NCBI RefSeq assembly: GCF_949769195.1
Contig: NZ_OX458333.1
Span: forward strand, 4,312,001 to 4,376,000
DNA: 64,000 bases
Source: Methylocaldum szegediense
GTDB taxonomy: Bacteria; Pseudomonadota; Gammaproteobacteria; Methylococcales; Methylococcaceae
Reading direction: 5' to 3'
Under the pieces are notes generated by a model that worked only from the letters and a program-made list of their open reading frames with translations, was not told where the DNA came from and did not search any database. Positions 57,186 through 64,000 of this stretch are shown piece after piece (positions within the stretch are counted from its first letter, which is position 1; every line of letters starts with the position of its first letter). The translations under genes were made by a program, and so were the position numbers.

Positions 57186-57483
57186 ACCTGAGACATTTCA
57201 CCGGGAGAATATCCGCTTAGCGTACATCGCCGGCGCGGATTTGAAAATTGTGGCCGTCATGAGAATCGGAATCCCTCGTGCACCGCTGACAAAGAAAGCT
57301 TTGGTAAGAGCCGAACGGTCATTGTCCCGATGCTACAAACGGGCCGGGCCAAGGATGTTGGTGTCATCACCAGAGACGATATGAGAGGTTGATTTTTCAT
57401 ACCGTATCAAAAACAGCGATTTACGGTTTTTCTTGTTGGCCGAGGAGAGCTGTATAGGTATTTATTCATAGATAGACTGTTCC

Positions 57484-57511
57484 TTGACAAGGTATGAATG
57501 AGTGATAGACT
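57484..57511 (+). promoter_or_regulatory. Candidate sigma-70 promoter of pmoCAB
   Basis: TTGACA (57484-57489), a 16-nt spacer and TAGACT (57506-57511) lie 142 nt upstream of pmoC. The -35 box is perfect and the -10 box moderate. This would give a leader of about 135 nt. Transcription start mapping is needed to confirm it. Confidence 0.6.
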
Positions 57512-57604
57512 GCAACGCACCCCGGGAGTGGGGCAAATTGTCGCAGGGGGTAATAAGACTCGCGGCGAGGATAAAGAAGACAAGCAGGGAAGCGAGTTGA
57601 GGTG

Positions 57605-57624
57605 GCGATGCGGAGACGCATCGC
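57605..57624 (+). promoter_or_regulatory. Leader hairpin upstream of pmoC
   Basis: GCGATGCG (57605-57612), GAGA loop, CGCATCGC (57617-57624) is a perfect 8-bp stem closed by a GNRA tetraloop, ending 28 nt before the pmoC ATG and upstream of its GGAGG. Such a stem may stabilise the 5' end of a very abundant mRNA or respond to a regulator. Confidence 0.6.
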
Positions 57625-57652
57625 GAGTATGACTTAAATTGGAGGTAAACCT

Positions 57653-58441
57653 ATGGCTGCAACAACTGTTGGTGGAGTAGAGGCGCAAGACAAGCCTCTG
57701 TTGGATGTGAAGTGGCTGACCTTTGCGTTTCTGCTGTACACGGTCTTTTATCTGTGGGTTCGGTGGTATGAAGGGGTCTATGGCTGGTCGGCTGGTCTGG
57801 ACTCGTTTGCACCGGAATTCGAGACGTACTGGATGAACTTCCTGTACACGGAGATCGTGTTGGAAGTGGTGACGGCCTCGATTCTGTGGGGCTATCTGTG
57901 GAAGACGCGTGACCGCAACATGGCGGCACTGGCTCCGCGGGAAGAACTGCGCCGGAACATGACGCACCTGATTTGGCTGTTTGCGTATGCATGGGCCATT
58001 TACTGGGGTGCGAGCTACTTCACCGAGCAGGATGGCACCTGGCACCAGACGATTGTTCGCGATACGGACTTCACGCCGTCGCACATTATTGAGTTCTACT
58101 TGAGCTACCCGATCTACATCATCACGGGTGGTGGTGCGTTCTTGTATGCGCACACCCGCCTGCCGTACTTCCAGACGACGACCAAAGGTTTGTCGCTGGC
58201 GTACCTGATTTTGTGGACGGGTCCGTTCATGATTCTGCCGAACGTCGGTCTGAACGAGTGGGGTCACACCTTCTGGTTTATGGAAGAGCTGTTCGTAGCG
58301 CCCTTGCACTACGGCTTCGTGATCTTCGGCTGGCTGGCATTGGCGATCATGGGCGTGCTGTTGCAGATCTTTGCTAGCGTCTCGAACCTGATGGGCAAAG
58401 AGATCTGCGAAGCGGTGGATCAAGGCCTGATCGCGAAATAA
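57653..58441 (+). CDS. pmoC: Particulate methane monooxygenase subunit C
   Basis: PmoC is an integral membrane subunit of the copper enzyme that oxidises methane to methanol. The 262 residues show six helices. The metal ligands Asp127, His131 and His144 are present in the DGTWH and TPSHII motifs, matching Asp156, His160 and His173 of Methylococcus capsulatus. The conserved NVGLNEWGHTFWFMEELFVA and the C-terminal CEAVDQGLIAK are also clear. GGAGG lies upstream of the ATG. It is the first gene of pmoCAB and is followed by pmoA after 138 nt. The family also contains ammonia monooxygenases, but the sequence and the subunit set read as pMMO. Confidence 0.97.
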   Translation: MAATTVGGVEAQDKPLLDVKWLTFAFLLYTVFYLWVRWYEGVYGWSAGLDSFAPEFETYWMNFLYTEIVLEVVTASILWGYLWKTRDRNMAALAPREELRRNMTHLIWLFAYAWAIYWGASYFTEQDGTWHQTIVRDTDFTPSHIIEFYLSYPIYIITGGGAFLYAHTRLPYFQTTTKGLSLAYLILWTGPFMILPNVGLNEWGHTFWFMEELFVAPLHYGFVIFGWLALAIMGVLLQIFASVSNLMGKEICEAVDQGLIAK

Positions 58442-58579
58442 GTTTGGGAAGGGTTGCGGCGGCCGGCGTTGAGAGAGATCTTGGCGCGGGTCGCTGCGGC
58501 CGGCAGAGGACGTGGCGATGGTTGTCCGAGATCGGGCGGTCATCGAGAACGACAATAAATGAACTTTTGGAGGTAACTC

Positions 58580-59323
58580 ATGAGCGCACTTCAATCTGCG
58601 GTTCGGTCTCATGCCGAAGCAGTGCAAGTCTCCAGGACGATTGACTACCTGGGGCTTTTCATTTTCTTCTTTGTGGTGTGTGGTTCGTATCACATCCACG
58701 CGATGTTGACGATGGGTGACTGGGACTTCTGGGCGGACTGGAAGGACCGTCGTCTGTGGGTGACGGTGACGCCGATTGTGTTGATCACGTTCCCGGCGGC
58801 GATTCAGGCGTGGGCCTGGGAGAAGTTCCGGAATCCGTGGGGCGCGACGATTGCGGTATTGGCGCTGCTGTTTGGTGAATGGGTCAACCGTTACTTCAAC
58901 TTCTGGGGTTGGACCTACTTCCCGATCAACTTTGTTTTCCCGGCGCTGTTGGTTCCGGGTGCGATTTTGCTGGACACCTTCCTGATGCTGTCGGGCAGCT
59001 ATCTGTTCACGGCGATTGTGGGCGGTTTGGCTTGGGGTTTGATTTTCTACCCGAGTAACTGGCCGATGATTGCCCCGCTGCACGTGCCGGTGGAATACAA
59101 CGGGATGCTGATGTCGATTGCCGACATTCAGGGTTACCACTATGTCCGTACGGGTACCCCCGAGTACATCCGTATGGTTGAAAAAGGTACCCTGAGAACC
59201 TTCGGTAAAGACGTAGCGCCGGTGTCGGCGTTCTTCTCGGCCTTCATGTCCATTCTGATTTACTTCATGTGGCACTTTGTGGGCCGTTGGTTCTCGACCG
59301 TTCGGTTCTTGAAGCAGACCTAA
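58580..59323 (+). CDS. pmoA: Particulate methane monooxygenase subunit A
   Basis: PmoA is the membrane subunit widely used as a methanotroph marker. The 247 residues include HAMLTMGDWDFWADWKDRRL, the EWVNRYFNFWGWTYFPINFV segment, SGSYLFTAIVGGLAWGLIFY, then HVPVEYNGMLMSIADIQGYH and RTGTPEYIRMVEKGTLRTFG. These are nearly the same as in gammaproteobacterial type I/X PmoA proteins. Codon use is strongly biased, as expected for a very highly expressed gene. A strong GGAGG precedes the ATG. Confidence 0.97.
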   Translation: MSALQSAVRSHAEAVQVSRTIDYLGLFIFFFVVCGSYHIHAMLTMGDWDFWADWKDRRLWVTVTPIVLITFPAAIQAWAWEKFRNPWGATIAVLALLFGEWVNRYFNFWGWTYFPINFVFPALLVPGAILLDTFLMLSGSYLFTAIVGGLAWGLIFYPSNWPMIAPLHVPVEYNGMLMSIADIQGYHYVRTGTPEYIRMVEKGTLRTFGKDVAPVSAFFSAFMSILIYFMWHFVGRWFSTVRFLKQT

Positions 59324-59433
59324 TTGGGCCGAAACGGAACGTACAAGCGAAAAGCACCGTTCTCGGGAGCGCGCGTAAGGGTGGGCTCTGGAGGACGGGG
59401 ATAACAGAACAGACTCGAGAGAGGAAGAAGCCT

Positions 59434-60678
59434 ATGAAACTAATCAAAGACAGGATCGCCAAGTGGTCCATGGTCGGTTTGCTGGCGACGTTTGCGGCGA
59501 CCAGCTTTTATGCGCCGAGTGCATCGGCCCACGGTGAGAAATCGCAGGCGGCGTTCATGCGCATGCGGACGATCCACTGGTATGACCTGAACTGGTCGAA
59601 AGAGAAGGTGAAGGTCAATGAAGAGGTGGAGATCACGGGTAAATTCCACGTGTTTGAAGGCTGGCCGGAGACGGTAGCGGAGCCGGATACGGCATTCTTG
59701 AACGTGGGTATTCCGGGTCCGGTATTTATCCGTAAGGCGTCGTACATTGGCGGTCAGTTGGTGCCGCGTTCGGTGCGTTTGGAGATCGGCAAGACGTACG
59801 ACTTCAAGGTGGTGTTGAAGGCGCGTCGTCCGGGTGACTGGCACGTGCACACCATGATGAACGTTGAAGGTGGTGGTCCGATCATTGGTCCGGGTAAATG
59901 GATCACGATTGAAGGGTCGATGAGCGAATTCAAGAACCCGGTGACCACGCTGACGGGTCAGACGGTGGACCTGGAGACTTACAACGAAGGCAACACCTAC
60001 TTCTGGCATGTCTTCTGGTATGCGATTGGTATTGCCTGGGTGGTGTACTGGGTACGTCGTCCGGCGTTCCTGCCGCGTTACCTGATGGTCGAAGCGGGTC
60101 GTGCGAACGAGCTGATTTCGGCGGGTGACAAGAAGGTCGCGATGGGCTTTGCGGCGGCGACGATTTTGATCGTCATCTTCGCGATGTCGAGCGCGAACAG
60201 CAAGTACCCGATTACGATTCCGTTGCAGGCAGGTACGTTGAGAGGCATTCAGCCGATTGAGGAGCCGAAGGCGACGGTTGCGGTGAAGGTAAACGATGCG
60301 AGCTATCGGGTACCTGGCCGTGCGATGCGGATGAAGCTCACGATCACCAACAATGGCGACAAGCCGGTGCGGTTGGGTGAATTCTACACGGCGTCGGTGC
60401 GGTTCCTGGATGCGGACGTGTACAAAGACACGACGGGTTATCCGGAAGACCTGCTGGCCGATGACGGTTTGGAAGTGAGCGACAACAGCCCGATCCAGCC
60501 GGGTGAGACGCGGACGGTTGAAGTGACCGCGAGCGACGCGGCGTGGGAAGTGTACCGTCTGTCGGACATTATCTATGACCCGGACAGCCGTTTTGCTGGT
60601 CTGTTGTTCTTCTTCGACGATCAGGGTGGTCGTCAGATCGTCCAGATCGACGCTCCGTTGATCCCGTCCTTCATGTAA
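59434..60678 (+). CDS. pmoB: Particulate methane monooxygenase subunit B
   Basis: PmoB carries most of the periplasmic copper sites. The 414 residues have a signal peptide cleaved just before His33 (PSASAHGEK), so His33 becomes the free N-terminal ligand; His137 and His139 are in GDWHVHTMMN, at the same numbers as in M. capsulatus. His48 (RTIHWYD) is also kept. Two cupredoxin domains flank two membrane helices (about 190-210 and 235-250). I chose the ATG at 59434 because it gives a proper signal peptide and follows a purine-rich GAGAGGAAG; the longer frame overlaps pmoA. A strong terminator follows. Confidence 0.97.
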   Translation: MKLIKDRIAKWSMVGLLATFAATSFYAPSASAHGEKSQAAFMRMRTIHWYDLNWSKEKVKVNEEVEITGKFHVFEGWPETVAEPDTAFLNVGIPGPVFIRKASYIGGQLVPRSVRLEIGKTYDFKVVLKARRPGDWHVHTMMNVEGGGPIIGPGKWITIEGSMSEFKNPVTTLTGQTVDLETYNEGNTYFWHVFWYAIGIAWVVYWVRRPAFLPRYLMVEAGRANELISAGDKKVAMGFAAATILIVIFAMSSANSKYPITIPLQAGTLRGIQPIEEPKATVAVKVNDASYRVPGRAMRMKLTITNNGDKPVRLGEFYTASVRFLDADVYKDTTGYPEDLLADDGLEVSDNSPIQPGETRTVEVTASDAAWEVYRLSDIIYDPDSRFAGLLFFFDDQGGRQIVQIDAPLIPSFM

Positions 60679-60733
60679 TCTCAAGGGGCGCCGTCGAGGT
60701 GCCCCTGGTTACACGACCGACGGTCGACACACT

Positions 60734-60767
60734 AAAGCCCTCCTTCCTCAAGAAGGGGGCTTTTTTA
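60734..60767 (+). terminator. Intrinsic terminator of pmoCAB
   Basis: AAAGCCC, one bulged T, CCTTC, loop CTCAA, then GAAGG and GGGCTTT followed by more Ts form a 12-bp stem and T run, 56 nt after the pmoB stop. A second, weaker stem (AGGGGC...GCCCCT at 60684-60706) precedes it. Confidence 0.88.
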
Positions 60768-60869
60768 ATTGAAGTGGATCGAGATTGAGTATGTGCTGTC
60801 TAGAGAGTGGATATAGTCAGTCCGATTAATATCTCGCCCGTTTCCTGGAGAGGACCTAAAGTTCAGCTT

Positions 60870-61649
60870 ATGTTCATAGATTCTCACTGTCATCTTGATC
60901 GGCTTGATCTCGCGCCTTTCAACGCCGAATTCGCCTTATTCATGAGAGAGGCGGAAAAACAGGAGGTTCGGCATCTGCTATGCGTAGGCATCGATCTCGA
61001 GAGCTACGCCGGAATGCGACGTTTGGTAGACGGATACGATAACGTTTCGGTATCGGTCGGTGTCCATCCGAACGAGCATGTTCCAGAAGAACCCACTGTG
61101 GAAAAACTGGTTTCTCTGGCAAGAGACAGCAAGGTGGTCGCCGTCGGTGAGACTGGGTTGGATTACTACCGAAGTTCGGGCAGCCTAGACTGGCAGAGGG
61201 AGCGGTTTCGGCAACATATCCGAGCTGCGAGGTTGGTCGGCAAGCCTTTGATTATTCATTCGCGAGAAGCCAGGAATGACACGATTGAATTGCTGATAGA
61301 GGAGCGTGCTGACGAGGTGGGCGGCGTATTCCACTGCTTTACTGAAGATTGGGAAACGGCGCGCCGCGTCTTGGACTTGGGATTTTACATCTCATTCTCG
61401 GGGATCGTGACTTTCCGGAGCGCTCAATCGATACAGGAGGTCGCCAAGAAAATTCCAGAAGATCGATTCCTGATCGAAACCGATTCACCTTACCTGGCCC
61501 CGGTGCCGTTTCGAGGAAAGCCCAATTATCCATATCTCGTCAGATATGTGGCCCAGTGTATTGCGGGGTTGAGAGGAGTATCTCTCGAGCGTGTGGCGGA
61601 GCTCAGCTCGGACAATTTCTACCGGTTGTTCGCGGGCGCTCGAGCTTAG
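60870..61649 (+). CDS. TatD-family deoxyribonuclease
   Basis: A 259-residue metal-dependent nuclease with a TIM-barrel fold. The metal ligands are in MFIDSHCHLDRLD, VAVGETGLDYYRS, KPLIIHSREA, GVFHCFTEDWE and FLIETDSPYLAP. The branch (TatD/YcfH) takes part in DNA repair and processing in the cytoplasm. I chose the ATG at 60870, which gives the normal N-terminus; the open frame extends to 60807 without a family match. The end overlaps the aminotransferase gene by 4 nt. Confidence 0.93.
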   Translation: MFIDSHCHLDRLDLAPFNAEFALFMREAEKQEVRHLLCVGIDLESYAGMRRLVDGYDNVSVSVGVHPNEHVPEEPTVEKLVSLARDSKVVAVGETGLDYYRSSGSLDWQRERFRQHIRAARLVGKPLIIHSREARNDTIELLIEERADEVGGVFHCFTEDWETARRVLDLGFYISFSGIVTFRSAQSIQEVAKKIPEDRFLIETDSPYLAPVPFRGKPNYPYLVRYVAQCIAGLRGVSLERVAELSSDNFYRLFAGARA

Positions 61650-62764
61650 GCGCCCAGGGCGATGTCGATCGCTCGTTCGAGCGAAGACAACGGCGTGTAG
61701 AAATGAGGGGAAAAGCGAATGCCGCCGCCACGCAGAGCGCAAATCACGCCGTTCTGTTTGAGATGCTGAAAGAGTCGTTGATTTTCCTTGGAACGATGGC
61801 GAAACGTGATGATGCCGGAACGACGCTCGGGATCGCCAGGCGACAGAAGCTGGAGTAACGGTTGATTCATGATCGCCTCGGCCAGATAAGTGGTGCGTTC
61901 CAACAGCGAAGTTTCTATGGTTTCCATGCCGGTCTCCAAGATTAACGAGAGGCTGGCTGACAACGCGTGTATTCCCAGCATGTTGGGGCTGCCGCACTCA
62001 AAGCGCCGAGCATTCCTTGCCGGAATCCAGGATCGAGTGTCGTAATCGCCGGCGTTTTCGACCATATGCCAGCCGTACTGCATAAGCTTCAGTGCGTTTC
62101 TAGCGCGCGGTGAGGTGTAAAACACGGCAAGCCCTTCCGGGCCGAGCATCCACTTATGGCCATCCGCCATGACGAAGTCAGCATGATATCGCTGCACGTC
62201 AAATCGAAGCGCGCCGAGGCTCTGGATGGCATCGATGCAAAACAAAATTCCTTGGTCGCGGCAGAACCGACCGATTTTTTCCAGATCGAGTCGTAAGCCC
62301 GATGCGTATTGAACGGAGCTGATCGTGATCAGCCTTGTACGCGCGTCGACCAATTCAAACAAGGCGTCCTCAGGCGTAGACCCCGCGGCAAGGTTCGCTT
62401 CCCTGAACGCCACGCCCCGGCTGCTCAGCGCTTGCCAGGGAATTCGATTTGACGGGAACTCCTCGCTGCTGGAAACGATATTGTCGCCTTCCCGCCATTC
62501 CAGACCGAAAGCCACGAGTGAAATAGCCTCGGAGGTGTTCTTGACCAAAGCGATATCGTCCGAGGACGGTGCATTGAGTAGGTCGCGTAGTTGTTCCCGT
62601 AAAATGCTTTCCCGTCTTACCCAATCCGGATAACGAGCGGCGCCGTATCGGACGTTTTCCTCAGCAAACCGGGTGACCGCCTGGGCGGTGCGCAGCGGCC
62701 ACGGCGCCACGGCCGCATGGTTCAAATAGATGAGGTCCGAGGATAACGGGAATTCGGGATGCAC
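61646..62764 (-). CDS. Class V (cysteine desulfurase-like) aminotransferase
   Basis: A 372-residue PLP enzyme. Start MHPEFPLSSDLIYLNHAAVA, then VKNTSEAISLVAFGLEWREG, SSVQYASGLRLDLEKIGRFC, IDAIQSLGALRFDVQRYHAD and the PLP lysine in MADGHKWMLGPEGLAVFYTS (about residue 205). No conserved Cys loop of NifS/SufS is visible, so it may be a selenocysteine lyase/isopenicillin epimerase-like member of the class V group rather than a true desulfurase. Its substrate is unknown. Confidence 0.85.
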   Translation of the reverse strand: MHPEFPLSSDLIYLNHAAVAPWPLRTAQAVTRFAEENVRYGAARYPDWVRRESILREQLRDLLNAPSSDDIALVKNTSEAISLVAFGLEWREGDNIVSSSEEFPSNRIPWQALSSRGVAFREANLAAGSTPEDALFELVDARTRLITISSVQYASGLRLDLEKIGRFCRDQGILFCIDAIQSLGALRFDVQRYHADFVMADGHKWMLGPEGLAVFYTSPRARNALKLMQYGWHMVENAGDYDTRSWIPARNARRFECGSPNMLGIHALSASLSLILETGMETIETSLLERTTYLAEAIMNQPLLQLLSPGDPERRSGIITFRHRSKENQRLFQHLKQNGVICALRGGGIRFSPHFYTPLSSLERAIDIALGA

Positions 62765-62794
62765 GTGTGGGTACCGACGGGAAGAAAGCGTATA

Positions 62795-63619
62795 TTAGAG
62801 CGAAACGGTGAGTCCGCTCGTCGATAGGAAATAGATCAGCGCCAAGGAGCCGAATAGTATTCGATACCAAGCAAATGCCTTGAAACTATGCCGCGAGACA
62901 AATGCAAGCAAGGCGCGAACGACCAGCCAGGCGCTAAAAAAAGCGGCGATGAAGCCGATTGCCAGTATTTGGATGTCCTCGGGCCTCATGATATTCAGAT
63001 TCTTGTACAAATCGTAGCTCGTGGCGGCGAACATTGTCGGAATAGCAAGGAAGAACGAAAACTCGGTCGCAGCGGACCGGGACATCCCGCTCAATAAGCC
63101 GCCCATGATGGTTGCACCAGCCCGTGATACGCCGGGAAACAGCGCGAGACTCTGAGCGAAGCCGACCTTGAGTGCCACATGCCACGTCAGATCATCGATG
63201 TCTTCGACGCGGTGAGCCCGGCGCCGACTTTCTATCGCCAGTATCGCAAGGCCGCCTACGATCAGCGCCCCTGCAACGGTAATCGGATTGAAAAGCTGTG
63301 CTTTGATGGTCTTATGAAGAAGAAGGCCGAGCACAGCGGCCGGAAGGAAACCGATCAGGACATTGATTGTAAACCGCAAGGCAGCCGGATCGGAGAACAG
63401 AGACCCTATTACGCGGTAGATACGCTTTCGATAATGCCAAACGATCGCGCAAATCGCGCCGAGCTGAATAAATATGTCAAACGTTTTCGCGCGTTCGCCG
63501 GTGAAAGACAATAGATCGTTGGCGATGATCAAATGGCCGGTACTGGAGATGGGAAGAAATTCGGTTGCTCCCTCCAGAATGCCGAGTACGATTGCTTTCA
63601 AATATAGGGGAAGGTCCAT
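62795..63619 (-). CDS. uppP: Undecaprenyl-diphosphatase UppP (BacA), copy 2
   Basis: A 274-residue UppP with both canonical motifs: ILEGATEFLPISSTGHLIIA (about residues 13-32) and FPGVSRAGATIMGGLLSGMS (about 160-180). It differs clearly from copy 1 at 42341 (which reads SSAAHL and PGTSRSG), so this is not a recent duplicate. The role is recycling of undecaprenyl phosphate. It follows kup after 30 nt, and the aminotransferase comes next. Confidence 0.95.
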   Translation of the reverse strand: MDLPLYLKAIVLGILEGATEFLPISSTGHLIIANDLLSFTGERAKTFDIFIQLGAICAIVWHYRKRIYRVIGSLFSDPAALRFTINVLIGFLPAAVLGLLLHKTIKAQLFNPITVAGALIVGGLAILAIESRRRAHRVEDIDDLTWHVALKVGFAQSLALFPGVSRAGATIMGGLLSGMSRSAATEFSFFLAIPTMFAATSYDLYKNLNIMRPEDIQILAIGFIAAFFSAWLVVRALLAFVSRHSFKAFAWYRILFGSLALIYFLSTSGLTVSL

Positions 63620-63649
63620 ATATTTCCTTGGTTGATGCCGATTTAAAGA

Positions 63650-64000
63650 TTACAGCATGCGTTGTACGCCCAGTTCAACGACGCGATCCGGTGGAATTCG
63701 AAAGAAACCGATAGTACTGCGGGTATTGCGGAACATGCCGATGAACAGCCTCAATTGCCAAAGAGGCATTTTCGGGGTTGGACCCGGGATAATGGTTTCG
63801 CGGCTGAGGAAAAAGGTCGTATCGGAGATGTCGATGTCAAACTCTCGGCTGGCGGATTTCAGGGCTCGCGGGATATTCGGCGCCTCCATAAAACCATAGT
63901 GGAGATTGATTCTAAAAAAGCCCGCACCGAGTCGACGGATTTCACGACGTTTCTCGGGGGCGACTCGGGGAGTATTTTCCGTGGTGACGGTCATGAGAAC
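63650..64000 (-). CDS. kup: Kup-family potassium uptake protein, C-terminal part (cut by window edge)
   Basis: The C-terminal cytoplasmic domain of a Kup K+:H+ symporter. The frame reads MTVTTENTPRVAPEKRREIR, RINLHYGFMEAPNIPRALKS, DTTFFLSRETIIPG and ends IPPDRVVELGVQRML, the normal Kup terminus. The ATG at 63994 is internal, since family members have VLLTVxTExxPxV at this place, so the gene continues beyond the right edge. Confidence 0.92.
   Translation of the reverse strand, partial: VLMTVTTENTPRVAPEKRREIRRLGAGFFRINLHYGFMEAPNIPRALKSASREFDIDISDTTFFLSRETIIPGPTPKMPLWQLRLFIGMFRNTRSTIGFFRIPPDRVVELGVQRML

Larger units (their letters stand above)
57186..57652. promoter_or_regulatory. Intergenic region with the pmoCAB promoter and long leader
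   Basis: 467 bp separate the divergent cytochrome c gene and pmoC. The first part shows no gene. The last 170 bp hold a sigma-70 type promoter (57484-57511) and a leader hairpin (57605-57624), both listed separately. A palindrome-like GGTGTCATCACC (57359-57370) could bind a regulator, but this is weak. Confidence 0.5.

Noticed and set aside
57407-59275. A 622-codon open frame on the minus strand opposite pmoC and pmoA
   Set aside because: It is a shadow of two strongly codon-biased genes; its product is rich in Arg, His, Pro and Gln without any domain, and it has no ribosome binding site.
59440-60684. A 414-codon minus-strand frame opposite pmoB
   Set aside because: Same cause: the biased codon use of pmoB removes stop codons from the complement. 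The composition is not protein-like.

Overview
The window comes from a GC-rich gammaproteobacterial methanotroph, most likely a Methylococcaceae member close to Methylocaldum/Methylococcus. The diagnostic evidence is a complete pmoCAB operon (57653-60678) with all copper ligands in place. Gene orders typical of gammaproteobacteria support this: pyrG-kdsA-eno-ftsB-ispD-ispF-truD, surE-pcm and ypjD/ffh. The genus is an inference from how the PmoA/PmoB proteins read; no search was run.

Left part (1-17.6 kb), mostly housekeeping: the 5' end of uvrC, a UMF1-type MFS permease, an aas-lplT lysophospholipid re-acylation pair, a lipoprotein alpha/beta hydrolase, tex, a co-directional surE-pcm-dedA-iron alcohol dehydrogenase-Pat/AcsA-like acyltransferase run, a ZIP metal transporter and a GDT1/UPF0016 cation transporter.

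Accessory segment (17.6-29.2 kb): a vapBC pair whose antitoxin gene has lost its 5' end to a TTAA-flanked MITE-like repeat; an IS110-family element inserted inside that repeat, with a 250-nt noncoding end where a bridge RNA should lie; a second toxin-antitoxin pair (Phd/PIN); a decayed vapC copy; two copies of a palindromic repeat; a flagellar filament cluster fliC-flaG-fliD-fliS-fliT behind a textbook sigma-28 promoter; more MITE copies; a transposase fragment; a Maf-type flagellin glycosyltransferase; and a decayed IS5-family element. This runs into a seven-gene legionaminic acid cluster (29.2-36.1 kb: legB, legC, legG, legI, legH, ptmE, legF). Together, Maf, the sugar cluster and the adjacent flagellin gene form a flagellin glycosylation locus.

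Right part (36.2-64 kb): ypjD divergent from ffh, panE, hda, wrbA, arsC, a CBS protein, uppP, the truD...pyrG block, tilS, accA, a dienelactone hydrolase, zwf (hexose phosphate oxidation), a DUF4202 gene, a flavocytochrome c sulfide dehydrogenase-like pair, pmoCAB with promoter, leader hairpin and terminator, tatD, a class V aminotransferase, a second uppP paralogue and the 3' end of kup. I see no tRNA, rRNA, CRISPR array or prophage.
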